A program made the translations under genes and the position numbers. Shown here in pieces: positions 21,372 through 35,200 of a DNA stretch of 64,000 bases. The notes below the pieces were generated by a model. It was not told where the DNA came from and searched no databases. It saw nothing but the letters and a program-made list of their open reading frames with translations. The stretch lies in the NCBI GenBank assembly GCA_007644065.1, contig VJWN01000020.1, positions 177,874 through 241,873 of the forward strand, read 5' to 3'. Position 1 is the first letter of the stretch; every line of letters begins with the position of its first letter. Source of the DNA: Margaritispora aquatica (lineage: Eukaryota > Ascomycota > Leotiomycetes > Helotiales > Discinellaceae).

Positions 21372-23564
21372 ATGGGAAATAAAAAGAAAGATCGTGCGGA
21401 AGATTTCGGGAGTGGTGATGAAAGTCGCAAAAGTGTACCATCACCTCGGCCAAGCAATCCAAAGAAAGGCGCTCGTGCCGCAGTCACCGGCGCGACACCT
21501 GTCAAGAATATTGTTGCTAGCATCGAGCAACATGATGACCCCCCTCCAGAGGAAAGAGAGGTCAATGAACGAGCTGATACTCAAAGCGAAATCGAGTTCG
21601 AGCCATATTTCGGAGTTGTTGATGACTTCACAGCACATCTCATGACCGTTCATAAGTCTATGAAAAAGGTCGAGGCATTCTACGCAAAACAAAAGCACGA
21701 TATTCGGAATGCTGTACAGACTAAAGAGAAATACAAAGACCTGACGATAAAATATCGTCGGCTCGCGAGCGCGGTTGAAATGCTTCGTGAGCTGGAGAAG
21801 GAGAAGGATGAGAGACTTGACTCGGAATTGGCTAAAGTCAAGGAAGAAAGAGAGAGTTTGGAGAAATCATTGAACGAGGCCGCTGAGGGTTTGAAAAAAC
21901 TAGAGAGTGATCGAGAAGCTTTCGAGAAGAAGGTCAAGGAGGACAAGAAAGCTTTTGAGAAGAAGGTCAAAGAGGATAAAGAAGCTTTCGAAAAGAAAGT
22001 CACAGAGGACAAGGAAGCTTTTGAAAAGATGGTCAAGGATCATGAAGCAGAATTTAAAGAGATGGTGGAGACTCAAAAGAAGGAAAATACTGCAGCACAG
22101 GAGATAAAACTCGCAGAACTGGAGAAGGCTCAAAGTGAAAAGTTAGCCGAGCTGGAGAAGGACCAAGAGCAAGCCCATCAAGCACGGATGGAAACCTTGG
22201 AGCGCGAAACAAAGGAACGACGAGATGCAGATGAGGCCATCATGAGCGAACAACGAGCAAAGCATGAAAAGCTCCAAGAAGATTTCGATGAGCAGCAAGC
22301 GAAGTTGAAGGAGGTTGAGCGAAAGTGTCGCTTGGCAGAAAGACTGAATGATGTTTCCGACGAAGCTATGGAAAGACTTAAGCAGAGTTTGAAACGTGCT
22401 GAAAATGAGTTTGAGCTTAACACATTTTCTACTGAGCACTAGTAAGTGATTCACAGCCATGTGCACAAGACATTGCTGACAGCTTAAAGCCAACGAGAAT
22501 TCGCGAAGATTGAGACCACAACTCGGGAGATAGCCGAGAGGAATATCAAAGAACTTCACATCACCGTAAGAACCTCAATATCAAGACATCTAAAGACATC
22601 ATTAACTGTGAATCAGGATCTTGATAGCGTACACGAACAACTCGAAACAGTGGATAAGAACTTCGAATCTGTACCTATCTCAGGTAGCGAAGTGTCTTTG
22701 AAGCTCTGCACTGCTCACATGCAACGCATCATGGCCTCGCAACTTCGAGAAGTTATCTTCCAACCTTTCTCCTCCGATCTTATCCTACAAGATAAAGAAC
22801 AGACCGCCCACCTGAACCAAATTGCCACCGAGCTCGCCAACTCCTCACACGGCACCAGCAGTGGTCCTCGAGCAGCAAGATTGTACACTGCTCTAACGAT
22901 GCGCAGCCTCCACACCCAATGCCCCTCCTCTGTGCAACGCGCAGAGTTTTTCACAGATAGCGTAATGTCAGTCGTGTCACTTATGGTGGAGGACTCACTC
23001 CACGAGTCCCTCAGATCTGAGCTCAACGAGCTTGCGACGTCAGCTGCAACCCTCTGGACCACTGCCCAACTCGACGAGCGCGATATCGTCGTCCATTTTG
23101 ATATTCAGCCTACGGGCTTCGAAGGCTGGCATGCGGACTTGCCCGCACCCAACCAGATCATTGTTCTCTTCCCTCGTATCACAGCAAGGAAGTATCATTG
23201 CCCATGGACAGTGAACAAGCCTTCCACTGATGTTGTGTCTGATGCATTCATTGACTCTGAGCCTGTGCCAAACTTTGAAGAGAACTCTATCTACGATGGC
23301 CATGGACTCCCAGAGTGGTCTGACCTTGTTGCTGAAGGCGAGGAGGAAGAAGAGGAGAGGAAGGCCGAGCGCGAAAGGCAGGAGGTTGAGGAGCAGAGGA
23401 AGGAGTTCGAGGAGAAGCTCAAGAGGAGATTGAGCGAGACCATGCGCCACAAGAGGAGAATTTCTTCCAATAGAAGAGAGTCTTTTACTGGATCTACAAA
23501 CAGTCCTAGTGGGATGTGGCACAGTGCAGGAAGTAATCTGATTATCGCTGAGGCTGCAGCATAG
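21372..23564 (+). CDS. Long coiled-coil protein, function unknown
   Basis: Exons 21372-22441, 22490-22565 and 22617-23564 keep phase (GTAAGT...TTAAAG and GTAAGA...ATCAG) and give 697 aa. Residues about 95-385 form an almost continuous charged coiled coil, including four tandem 11-residue units of the EAFEKKVKEDK type (bases 21915-22046). A globular-looking part follows (about 430-620), containing LCTAHMQRIMASQLREVIF and GPRAARLYTALTMRSLHTQ. A second short charged helix (EEEEERKAERERQ) comes near the C-terminus. No enzymatic motif, signal peptide or membrane segment is seen. Structural or scaffold roles are possible but I cannot name a family. Confidence 0.8.
21915..22046 (+). repeat. Four in-frame 33-bp tandem repeats
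   Basis: Units encode EAFEKKVKEDK, KAFEKKVKEDK, EAFEKKVTEDK and EAFEKMVKDHE. Each unit is 11 codons, which fits a hendecad coiled-coil period. Slippage or unequal crossing-over could change the copy number without breaking frame. Confidence 0.85.
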
Positions 23565-24218
23565 CGTTGGCGGGGGAGCTTGCTGGTGGACAGTATGTGA
23601 GCAACAGAGTCCTGGATACCAGACCAGGTGAATAGTGGAGCGAGATCTTGAGTTGGTGGTGTGGCTATCTGTACGAACATTTTGGTGTTAAACTTTCCTC
23701 CCTTTGCGATTCTTTTTGTTCTTAGATAATAGCATTTGGAGTCGTGTACATAAAAATGGAACTATCGTTGTCATTTGATCCTACTGAGTCAAAAACATAT
23801 ATGTGATATGAGCTGAGATACTCATTACTTTGGCTGAATAATGTTTTACTTGGCAAATCCAGTTCTTCGTGATGCTTTCGCTTATATTGAACCCAATGTG
23901 CTCTGAGTCTGAAGGCAACGAATTTCTTTCAAGCGTATTATAAAATTCCAGGCTACTTATCTTTTTTCTTTTCCTAATATGGGAGACCACATTATGCAGA
24001 AAAAGGCTTCCTAGTGAGATTTGTTTATGTGGTACGAGGTGTAGGATATGATTGGCTAGGATAAAGTATGCACGTTGGCGGCTGGCACGTCAGCACTAAA
24101 TCTCATGAAACAGCGACTTAAGAACATCATTTCTACCTTCACAAAAGCTCCTCTCTCATTTATATCTGACTGGTGCTTTCAAATCCATGAGTAGCTGTAA
24201 CCTAGCCTCTAAATAACC
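23565..24218. other. Intergenic region
   Basis: 654 bp between two same-strand genes. No gene or repeat supported. Confidence 0.5.
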
Positions 24219-25903
24219 ATGTTCCAACCTACATTCTTTCTTGACAACTGCGCCTGGCTGGTCACGGGTCTGGTGCTTGGATCTATGGTCTTGTTTGCCA
24301 TCAAATTGACTCAAATACGACGGTTCTATGCAGGTCTAGTTAGTAAACTCATTTGGTATCATTGCTAAATAGCTGACTTGTCGAAAGCCGTCGCCAAATC
24401 ACACTTTCATCCTTGGCAACCTCGAGACAATAGGAAATGCTGTCAAGAAATACCCTGCAGACGCTCATCCTTCAGCCATGTTCACCGATATTGCTTTCAA
24501 AAACAATTTCAAGGGGCTTTTTTATATGGACTTGTTTCCTTTCGCTCAATCATTTGTTGTTATCACCGATCCCGCAGTAGCATTACAGATCCAAACTTCG
24601 CCAAACGTTGACCGCCATCCCTTTGCCAACAAATACCTAGGTGGCTTAGTGGGCACCAAAAGTGTGTTCTCAACAGCTGGCGTGGAATGGCAGCGTCAGA
24701 GATCCTGGTTTGCACCGGCTTTCTCCACAGCTCATCTGATGACTCTGATTCCAGGCATGGTGGAAGAAGCTTTGGTGTTCAAAGAGAAGCTTACAGGATT
24801 TGCGGTCACAGGCGAGAGGTTCAAGATGAACGATGAGACGGCTAAGCTTGCGATTGATATCATTGGCCGTACAGTGGGTGACATCAGGCTGAAGTCTCAG
24901 ACTCAGCACTCTCCTATTCTTGAAGAATTCGGCAGTACTTTACGTTGGACCGCCGCGCATTCTGAGCCGATGTGGAAAAAGTGGGTGAGTCCGATCATGA
25001 TGAGATATCATTTGAGGAAACTGGATCGGCCTCTTGGTGGACTGATCAAGGAACGATTCAAGACCAAGGCCGAAGGCAGTATTGATAAAAGCATTTTGGA
25101 TCTGGCGATGCGTGGCTATCTGAAGGAACGTGGGAAGTTGGGCATTAACAGCAAAGGTGTAAGAATGGATCTTGATGAAGACTTCATGCGCATTGCACTT
25201 GACAAGTAATTCTATTGGTCATTTTCTTTAGGTTCAGCGTTAACAACCAAACAGCGCCAAAACCTTCTTCGTAGCTGGTCACGATACCACTGCATCAATG
25301 CTCTCCTACATGTATCTCAACCTTTCTCTCAACCCACACATGCTTGCCCGAATCCGAGAAGAACATAGTAGAGTGCTCGGAAACACCTTAGAGGATACAA
25401 TCTCCTCTTTAGCATCCTCACCCCATCTCCTCAACGCTCTTCCATTCACGAATGCAACACTGAAGGAGGTCTTACGCCTTTACCCAGCTGGCTTCACAGT
25501 CAAAGCAGCCAAATCAGGGACGAAAGTGACTTACGAAGGGCGTCAGTACCCTATCGACAATCATATGATTGCCATCCTGAGCCCAGCTATGCATCGTTCT
25601 CCAGCTTTCTTTGCAAACCCAAATGTCTTCGACCCCGAACGCTTTATGGATGCCGAGACGAACAGCTCGAATGCGTGGCAGCCATTTGAGAAAGGGCCGC
25701 GGAACTGTATAGGTCAGCAGCTGAGTATGCTGGAAGGCAAAGTAGCGGCTGCCTTGACTTTGAGATGGTTCGATTTTGAGGGAGCTTATGAAGGAACAGG
25801 TGAGGAAATTGAGGGGTGGGGTGGCAGAGCATACCAGATTGTGAAGACGACGGCTAGTCCGAAAGATCAAATCCCCATGCGAATTAGCTTAGTGAAGGAA
25901 TGA
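24219..25903 (+). CDS. Cytochrome P450 monooxygenase
   Basis: Heme-thiolate monooxygenase, 528 aa, from exons 24219-24338, 24388-25205 and 25255-25903. The first intron (49 nt) is fixed by frame: splicing GTTAGT to an AAG acceptor gives FYAGLPSPNHTFILGNLETIG, the usual proline-rich hinge after the membrane anchor. An N-terminal hydrophobic helix (WLVTGLVLGSMVLFAI) anchors it in the ER. Motifs: AGHDTT in helix I (about 320-325), EVLR as the ExxR motif (384-387), PERF, and the heme loop FEKGPRNCIG (457-466) with Cys464 as ligand. The family number and substrate cannot be read from sequence. A dehydrogenase gene lies 1.55 kb downstream on the same strand, but no other pathway genes surround it. 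Confidence 0.93.
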
Positions 25904-27456
25904 GCAGGGGAGCTTATTTTTGGCAAAGTTTGAGCCGAGATACTTCCAAAGTATAGTATGAAGCATGATAGTGATTAAATAAAACAAACGAGGCTAAATT
26001 TAGTAAACGAGGTCGGTAACTTGCCTGGTTCATAGTAGTTCATAATGACATCGGATCGTAATGACTGATCTTTACATAGATTTTGCAATCGTTTACGAAC
26101 TATCACATTAAACCACTATATAAGGCAAGATCTTAGGGTTACAGCTCGTTGTTCGCCCAAAGTAGGATTTTAATTTTCGAGTTCATCTTAAGCGAATTGA
26201 AGGGTCCGATAGATGTGCTCGAAGTTTGGCACATGAGACTCTATACTCCTGATATAAATATGGAGCACCACTAAGTTATGAGATCCTCATGCTTAGAAGA
26301 GGACCCGATTTTGATGAGTAGTCTTCAACTAGTCGTTTATCTTATAGCTAAAAATTCTTCACAAGGTTACCCATAGATCTAGTTTCTTCAAATTTAACGA
26401 CTCCATGACCCATGAATTGTGTGATAATTTATCTGCTACTAGTCATACTACGATATCATGCACTTTAGAAAGATACCATTCATTTCTAATCACGTTTCTT
26501 CGAAAGCATGACAGGGAAATTTGCGACAAGTCAGCTGACCAATTCTAATCTGAGAGATCACCTGATCGATCAGCTCATTGTTGCGGTCCTGTCAGCATTA
26601 AAATGATCTTCAAACTCTATTCCAACCTCCATATCAAAGCTTCTCCGCATCTCATCCTATACTATGCACACCTCAAAGACCAGAATAGACGTTCAGAAAC
26701 TTAATGGAACACGGAGTATCGACATCGACCTGACGGAGGGTCGTATGTAAGGTGTGGAGTTTGGCTTTTTATGTGGCTTGAAAATAGTGTGGTTCACAGC
26801 GGAAATAAGCAACGGATTTTCGCAACACCAACATTTGGATGTCAGTGTCACCTCAGAATATCGCGATTCAGAAAGTCGTGAACAGTGCCATTAACATCGA
26901 ATTAGAATTTCCGCACTCTGTAACTAATCTACATCTGATTTAAAGATTTAAATACTTAATAATGTTAGGGAATTGAAAGCATAGCAAATGGGAGGTGTAG
27001 CTATATGATGATAATCTAAAGTGCATTTAACAAAACTGTTCATTCTGAATTTCATATGAAAAGGGTCTTCTAAGCACCATTGAAATCAACAATGGAAAGT
27101 GTGCTGGAATAATAGGTAACATAAACCAAGAGTCCAATTATCGGTTGTTCGATCTGTGAAACCATGCGACGCCATGTCGGACTTTACCTGGACATAAAGC
27201 TAAGCTCGAAACCGACAATCAGGAATGCATCAACGTCATACTAGGACCTTGCTCGTGAAACGGATGTTGTCGACAGTCCGAAAAAATGTCCGTGGACACG
27301 ATTCGATGATATAAAGTCGTCTTTGTTCAAGAATCAATCTCAATACTCCCACTGCAATCATACAACCAGACGACTATCACACAAACCAACCATACCATCA
27401 AACCTTAAACCCTGATTCACAATCAAGTCACAAACCACGAACCAAAAATCGCAATC
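25904..27456. other. Intergenic region
   Basis: 1.55 kb, AT-rich, with no supported gene. The last 120 bp before 27457 are C- and A-rich and pyrimidine-tracted, as in fungal 5' leaders. Confidence 0.5.
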
Positions 27457-28492
27457 ATGGGATTCCTCTACAGCCAATTCTTCATTACTCCTCCTCGCCC
27501 AACCAAGTCATTCGATGGCCAAACCATCATTGTCACAGGCGCAAACACGGGACTTGGACTTGAAGCAGTACGACACTTCGTACACCTCGGAGCTTCCAAA
27601 GTCATTCTAGCATGTCGATCCATTACCAGAGGAGAAGTTGCAAAGAAGTCAGTTGAAGAAACTACATATCGATCGGGTGTCTGTGAAGTATGGCAATTGG
27701 ATATGGAAGATTTCGACTCTGTGAAGGCTTTCGCCAAGAGAGCCGATGGCTTGGACCGCCTGGATGCTATTCTTGAGAACGCAGGAGTCTCTTTCATAGA
27801 GAACAAGCTTATCTGGTCTGAGAAAGCTGGAATGGAGACAACAATCACTGTCAACGTGATTGGAACTTTCCTTTTGGCTCTACTTATGCTTCCTATCCTC
27901 CGCAAGTCAGGTGAGAAATACGGCATCTTGCCTAGACTTACCATCACTTCCTCCGAAGTTCACTTCTGGGTAAGTTCAATTCCCTTTTCTCGCGAAATTT
28001 AGAACTGATTTTCTCTAGGCAAATTTCGAAGAACGCAAAGAAGCCAACATTTTCGAGGCATTCAAGAAAGACGATCCCAAATACCTTGCAGACCGGTACA
28101 ATACTTCTAAACTCCTAGAAGTGCTCATTATCCGCTGCTTGGCCAAGCGAATGGACACTGGCGCACACTCATCTCAGAAAGTCGTTCTCAACAGCCTCAC
28201 GCCTGGCTTTTGCCACTCGGAATTGACCAGGACCGTCACCGGACTTCTGACGATACCAGTGGCTATCGCGAAGTTCATCCTGGCGAGATCAACGGAAGTG
28301 GGAAGTCGGACCCTCGTTGCGGGAGTTGCAGCGGGCGAGGAGAGCCACGGAATGTGGATGGCTGATTCGGTGGTCACAGAGCCGAGTGCGTTTGTAAGGA
28401 GTGATGAAGGGATAGAGACTGGAGAGAGGGTTTATGGCGAGTTGATGGTTATTCTAGAGGGGATTCAGTCCGGAATTTCGAAGAACATTTGA
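27457..28492 (+). CDS. Short-chain dehydrogenase/reductase
   Basis: NAD(P)-dependent oxidoreductase of the classical SDR, retinol-dehydrogenase-like type; 328 aa from exons 27457-27969 and 28019-28492 (GTAAGT donor, CTCTAG acceptor, phase 0). The dinucleotide site TGANTGLG spans residues 27-34. The NAG element lies in ENAGVS (about 109-114). The catalytic Ser is in TITSSEVHFW, and the catalytic pair is YNTSK (Tyr198, Lys202). An SRTLVAGVAAGEESHGMW-type C-terminal segment is common in this fungal subgroup. Substrate is unknown. It may act with the upstream P450, but only proximity suggests this. Confidence 0.92.
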
Positions 28493-30597
28493 GCATGAGG
28501 AAATGAGCTATTGTGTATGGGAGGATTGTATTTAATGCTGGATGCTACTGCAAATATTTGATGGACTAATAATTATTTCATTTTGGCGCGGATTGGGAGA
28601 CTAGGATATGATAAGTCTGGAATATGGACTATCATTATTTATCATTTGTACTTATATGATTTCAAACTCGCGTAAACGCGGTTCTTCAACTTCTGAATTG
28701 CAATTCTGGTCAGAATGCACGAGTTTAAAGCCCAAGATAGCTCTACATTGAAGTGATATATGTCAGGAGTAGGCAGATAGTAATTTTGGATTGGGCATGG
28801 CTGATCATAAAATACAGACTATGTTTGGAGGATGCGTTTGGTATTCTGCGCATGCTATGTATGTGGTATGCTCTTTATTCAGCCGCAATGTTTTGGCCTT
28901 GCTACTATCCTCTCCTTGTCAGCAGCGAAGATTTCTCTACGGAGTGTATTCAATGTAACCATGTGTTGCTCCAAAAAAGAAGAGGGAAAAAAAGAAACTC
29001 CCCCGGTCTTGCTCCATAAAAATGGTTCCTGTAAACTTGGTGCGGCTCTAATACCATATAATACTAATAACTGGGTAGGCTTTCTTCCGGAGAAATGAAA
29101 TCAATAGTAGTGTCATATCTCGGCAGTACTTGATTTACTTTTTGTTTCACCCAAATTCTCAAGGAGAATATACAGATTTCATTTTGGCAGAATCTAGATT
29201 CAAGCCTTCCAGACGGTTGCAAAAGAATTGTACTTCTCGCAGAATTGAGGTGAGTCAAAGCCGCCCGAGAATCCATAACGAGAAGAGGGAACAAAAGCAC
29301 TGACGCCTCTAAGGCCTCGTTCGTCATGGATCAGTCACCTATAATTCCCCAATACCACATGTTTTCTTCAACCGAGATAGATCCTAAGAAGAAATTTTTT
29401 ATGGCACTAAATCAAATTTGCGATGTCACAACCTGCTAATTATAGGATACATATGTATATTTATGGACAGACACCTGACCTAGAACGTCCCTCCCTTGTC
29501 ACTGTTAGTGAAGTTACAGAATACTAAGCGAGTCAACAAAAGAAATAATACGAGTCCTACTTCCGCAGTTAGGTGGTCCTTGGTGGATATACTGTACCCA
29601 ACTGTAATGTATGCCGAGATTCTTAGCTTTAAGGGATACAAGACTCAAATCTACTGACCCTCCAGTGGCTCAATCGTGCATCAACGTCTTTCGCATGGAG
29701 ATCATGCTGGTGTGATCCATTCTAGTCGAATTCATGTACAGTAGTAGTACTAGAAAGTGACTCGATATGTCGTCGGATCTGAAGTTACGAAAGCCTAATT
29801 AATTTAAGAGTTTCAATGTGCCTTACTTTTTCGCCTCCTCGTGGAAATCACAAACAGAAAACAGAAAAAGAAAAAAAACTCTATACTGGACTGTGGTTAT
29901 GTCTCACCGCCTTGGGCTATGCTCACATTATGAAAGACATCTCCGTGGTGTTAAGATCTAAAAATACCCGAAATTGCGGCGAGTGCCTCCGTACAGGGCG
30001 AAAAAGCAAGCATCGCTAAACGAAGGAACTTCGAACCACTCCACACATATTCAGGAACCAATGCCACTGAGCCATTCGAATTCCAACCGGAAATCTAGAG
30101 TTCTCACTTGGACTCACTGTTAAAAAGGGGCGGGAACCTAAATGTCATCAACTGGAAGCACGTGTCTAGGACGTTTGGATGGAAAATTCGACGTGCCTGG
30201 CAACGTGTGCTTCACTCTTGACTGAAGCCCATATTCACCAGCATGAAAACCCAATCAAATATTTTAGATGATATCTCTAATATATGGCAGCTGTACGTGC
30301 TCAATGGAATATCAAAGACTTGTAACGTGCTATGCTCTTCATTCTCTGATGTCGAAGTTACAGCTCTTGCGTGAACTACTCCTGCTCCTCCATCACGTTA
30401 CAAGTAAGACTTCCAATGGGCAATTTCCTTTATTGAAATATATAAGCTAATTATTGCTCGTTGTGACGGGTCCTCAGCACATCTGCTTTCACCAGAGCCA
30501 TAGAGTAAGGGATCATCCTCCATCAGTCCATCTCACACAATTCCAACCTCCAACCTCCAACCAGCGTACTTATTTCTGCAGTACCGTCTTTCACCCA
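28493..30597. other. Intergenic region
   Basis: 2.1 kb without a supported gene on either strand. Short open frames here have no motif or plausible codon pattern. Confidence 0.5.
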
Positions 30598-31376
30598 CTA
30601 ACATAGGGCAGGACAAGTTGTAATCTCATAAGATAAAGTAATAGGAGGACTCATGAAACCCCCACCTGCAACAAGTCAGCATCATTAAACTTTGCTATCA
30701 GGCACCAAAAGAAGAAGGAGGAGAAGGAAGTGAGAAATGACATACCAGTTCCCCAATGAGCCAGATAAAATGCTCTGAAATCCTGAGCATAAACATAGTT
30801 CCAGACATTGATCACATTGCTATTAATGCCGCCGTGCTGGAAGCAATCCAGGTTCCCGTTCGCTAGCAGTGTGCAAGTAGATGGTTGATAATCGTTTCCG
30901 TATCTTGCGGGTGCATCGGCGGCACGAATACCCCACCATGAGTCTGTACCGATGTAATAGGTCATGGATACTCCGTTGAATTGGTCTGCAACGTGTAAAT
31001 GCTTGTCCGCGTCGATCCACCAGATGCTGGGCTCGACATCGAAGCGTGCCTCGGAGGCTCCATTAGGGGCGCCGAGTTTCCTACCCTCGATCTTGTCGAA
31101 GCCGTGGCCGGTGAGGTAGAAACATGGTGCAGTGGGCGTGATCGCGCAGGTTGGGGTAGCAGTTGGAGCGGTTGAAGTGGATGTTGATGCTACTGTGGAG
31201 GAAGAGTTGCAAACACTGTAGCTGCTGGATAGTTGTCCAAGAGATGTCTGGAGCTCAGGGGCTGAGTTATACCAGATGGTAGTGTAGGTGCAAGTTCCTT
31301 GCTCTCCACCAAGGGTATTGAGAGCAGAGACCAAGGCAGACCAAAACCCAACGACAACGACGAGGGAGGAGAACAT
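30598..31376 (-). CDS. Secreted protein, unknown family
   Basis: 232 aa from exons 30746-31376 and 30598-30665; splicing GTATGT to TTGCAG keeps frame and gives the tail GTGGGFMSPPITLSY. A signal peptide is evident (MFSSLVVVVGFWSALVSALN). A Ser/Thr linker (about 55-72) separates a short cysteine-containing N-terminal part from a C-terminal domain with four or more Cys and many aromatic residues (CFYLTGHGFDKIEGR, PSIWWIDADKHLHVADQF, DSWWGIRAADAP). I do not recognise the domain. Secretion and cysteine content would fit a cell-wall or apoplastic protein. The stop of the unspliced reading at 30651 was rejected because the splice signals are good. Confidence 0.75.
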
Positions 31377-32224
31377 TGTTACAGAAATGGAGTATTAACT
31401 GGATTATAGAAAATAATGTGAAAAGATGGTGAGTTCTAAGGAGATGGTATGCGAACTGTGTTAAGTTATAGAGAGTGAGAGTTGGAGCTAGCACTAAAAA
31501 CTTCTCAATACACCCTTTCGCATTCGCATTTGCATTCGGAAGTCAAATTTCCACGAAATTTTTACTTAGAGGGAATGGCGAAAAGAATTTCTTATGACAT
31601 GGTGGATCATATTATCAATATTCTCCATTTCTTTTGACATGGTGGATCGTATTGACAATATTCCCTATATCTTGTAGGTATAGCTGCAGGTAGCTGTTGT
31701 CTAAGTGGCCGTCGAAGCGAGTTTCGAGATGTCTGACTTCGCCAATTTTAATCCAGCCAAAATGCAAATATCCTGAACGCCAGATATCACTGCTTTTCCA
31801 CATAACAAACTAGATAGCAGGGCCTCCTTTTCAATGTTCTCTGTTGTTATCGAACATGATGATGGCTTGCAAGATTCAGGAACCAAAAGCCAATCCTACC
31901 CCCACTCCTCAAAAAACAATAATAGTCCTAATGTTCCTGTACCAAGACGTTACATATCAGTTTAGTTATTTGTGTTTGTGGCCAGCAAAGGGAATTAATT
32001 TACTTTTTTCGTTCTTAAATCTGACTTTCTTTTTCCACTTTTCTCTATTTGCGCTGAGCTGGGATGAAAAAACAACTGTGAAAGTCTTTTGCTAGCTCAA
32101 ATTTTGAATCTACCACGTCCGAGGTCGCTAGTAAAGAATCTGCCCTCGTTATGTATAGTGCGGCAAGTGCTGTTGTGATGCCCAATTCTCCAAATTCTTT
32201 CACACTTTCGTTTTCACATTCAAT
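31377..32224. other. Divergent intergenic region
   Basis: 848 bp between two divergent secreted-protein genes, so it should hold both promoters. A tandem duplication of about 40 bp lies inside it. Confidence 0.5.
31587..31666. repeat. Imperfect 40-bp tandem duplication
   Basis: Two adjacent units share the core gacatggtggatc and the tail caatattc. It lies about 210 bp upstream of the minus-strand secreted-protein gene. Confidence 0.7.
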
Positions 32225-35200
32225 ATGGCACGTTTCTCTGTGCTGTCCATTCTTTTATTTGTGTTGAGTAGTGTTTCTATTAATGCAGCAGCCGTCACTG
32301 ATACAATTGTCTACCCGACTTCGGTTCTCGCAGATTGTCCTGCTATCCACGGAAGCAGTTATGTTACCCCTAACGGTGTATATCTCATTTCATGCTCGTT
32401 GAAATATTTTGGGTCGGATCTCTTGGGAACGAGGAAGAAGACGGCGACCTTCCAACTTTGTCTCGATAAATGTGCTACCAACTCGCAATGCAAATCGGTA
32501 TCTTGGTCCAGCAAGACAAAAACTTGTTGGCTGAAAGGAGGCATTCCGAATGGAAAAAAATCTTCTACTAGTTGGTCTGCAAAATGGATTTCGAATGCGC
32601 CTGCAATCTTGTCCACAACACATCAGAGCTCGGTTGATTCAACAACCACGCAACCAGCCTTGGTTTTATCGACATCGATGTCTACTGATATTCCATCAAC
32701 TTTTCCTATTTCGTCTACTTCGACTACTTTTCCTATTTCGTCTATTTCGTCTACCTCACCTATCTCGACTACTTCTACTACAGTCAGTCTTACAAGCATT
32801 GTACCAACATCTCTAGCTCCCGTAGTGTCAACAACATCGCAATCCGCGGATGTACCTTCAGTGACTACTCAAGCTACAAGCAGTAAGCTCTTTTTACTGC
32901 TCTTCAGTTTACAACTATTATGCTAACTCATTAAGTTATCCCCAGTTCTTCTGTGTCGGGAGGCGTTGAATCTGCATTCGGCGCGACAGAGACAGTGGCT
33001 GCACCTCCACCAGTTATCCTAGGGCCTGTTAGTGCTCCAGACATCGACCCAGCAAGTCTCTCAATCTTGATTCCCGATCCCGAATCAAATTTGTTCTACA
33101 AGAGCCCATCTGCAGTCCCCGGTGGGACAGTTGCAAAGCTCACAGTCCAGTTCAAATATCCATCCGTGGTTCTGGATCACAGCAGTCATGTCACAACTCA
33201 ATGCCAGAATGGAATTGTCAATGTAATTTTCGACTCGCCAGAAGCGTATCAACAGGCGAAAGATGCTTGGATAAGTCCACCATTCATCTTGGTGACCGCG
33301 CAATCAAGCTGTTCTACAGATGGGCAAAATGTTTTCTTCTTGACAAACAGCGTTACTTGGACTACAGCCAATAAGCAAGCTACTGCTTCAGGCTCATTTT
33401 CTGAGCTAGTCGACCTTTTCTCCGACTTGGGGTTGGACTTTGGTGCAATTCCTACCAAAACACCTCCGTCAGGTACTCCATCAAACAACACAGCTAGCAC
33501 ATGTGGCACTCCAGATTCTGATACAATTAACGGCCTTCCAGCTGTTGGCTGTGGATCCAACTTTGACCAGACGCTGAATGACAAGTTGAGCTACTACAGC
33601 GGTGCCGATGCTGACTTCGATGTAAGTCCTCAATGTTGTCTACTGATTTATAAGCTAATTAACTGGCTGGCATACAGAATACAATGGCTTTATTATCACC
33701 AGGAGCATCATCTGCTGGGATTCAGCGTCGTGGCTTCTTTTCTAGTTTGAAAAAGGCGGTTGCTTTCGTTGCTCCCTATGTTGCGCCCGTCGTCAAGAAA
33801 GCAGTCGCCGCGGTCTTGCCATACGTCCCTCCATTCGTACAGAAAGCGGTTGTTGCTGTCGCTACAGTCGCTGTCAAAATTGCAACTGTAGTGGTGAAAG
33901 TTGTGGAATCGATCCTATCTGGAGATTTCTCTAGCTCGCTTAACATCCCCATAAAAATTGGCCCTTCATCAGCAATGCTAATTGATTCACCATGGGGCAA
34001 ACAGTTTAAGTTCTACGAGTACAAGATTGGTCAGGGAGATTCAAAGTACAGCATAACCAAGGCTGCTCTAGCTAAGGTTGGAAACACCCTTATTGGGGAA
34101 CCAAGTCCTGCCCCTGGAATTGAGTTGTTCTGTGTTGATTGTGGTATAAATGGAGCTCTTAAGGCTACTGGGGCTGTTAGTATTAGTGCTACACAAGGAT
34201 TCTACAAAGGATCTATTTCTTTGGAAGGAAACATGCAAGCCGGTCTCTTCCTCGGCGTCAACGCTTTTGCGCAATGGGAGAAAACGATGGAAAAGGAGAT
34301 CATTAAGTTGGGCCTCCCAGGATTCTCGATTCCCAAAGTGGTGACTATTGGTCCTTCCCTTACTTTAGGTGTTACGGCTGGTCTTACTGTCGAAGCTGTT
34401 GGTCAACTCCTCGTTGGAACATCTTATAGCTGGCCTGCTATATCAGCAACTATGGATTTGATGGACAAGACGAAATCTTCACGATCTGGATTCTCTCCAA
34501 TTGTCACAAAGAAGTTTGAGGTTTATGGTGATGTCACTGCCACGGCAACTCTTGGTCTACCAGTTACCTTGGCATTTGGCGTTGACTTCTTTGGAGGTAA
34601 GTGTGCTTGAAAATGCCAAATTTAATGAGAGACTGTATAGCTTACTTCCCCACAGGTAAATGGTCTAAGGAAGCCGGACTGAAGAATGTCCCAAGCATGA
34701 ACGCGGTTGCTCAATTCTCGATCACTGCCGGCACCCCTGGCAATAGCATCACCACGGGTACTTGCAAAGGTATTGCATGGAACGTCAATCTTGCTAACGA
34801 ACTCGACCTTGAGTTGGGTGATACTGAGTATAAACTATGGGAGTGGGTAGGTCCAGTTTTGGCTCAAGGCTGTATCGGGAGAACTGTTCCAGAAGATACT
34901 GCCTCAAGTAGTTCCAGCGAAAGCACCGTGTTCTCGCCATCTACTTTGGTGTCGAGCGCTCGTGCTTCAATGACCTCCACGACGATTGTAAGCTCAAGTT
35001 TCGCTTCCTCAACAGGAATTGTGGTGAGCAGTACCTCGAAATTGTCATCCTCAACTTCACCAACGAGTTATTCGGCCTCATCTACCAATTATTTCTCATC
35101 AACAGTGTTACTAGTATCTTCCAAGAGTGTGGTATCTCCTGGCTCGTCATATACTTCCTGGGCAGCTTCAACACAGTATGCCTCATCGACAGTCTTGTTA

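Noticed and set aside
22143..22559. Minus-strand hydrophobic frames opposite the coiled-coil gene
   Set aside because: Leu/Phe/Ser-rich frames are the expected antisense of Glu/Lys-rich codons.
24219..28492. P450 and short-chain dehydrogenase as a secondary-metabolite cluster
   Set aside because: No backbone synthase, transporter or regulator is near, and the genes are 1.5 kb apart; proximity alone is not enough.
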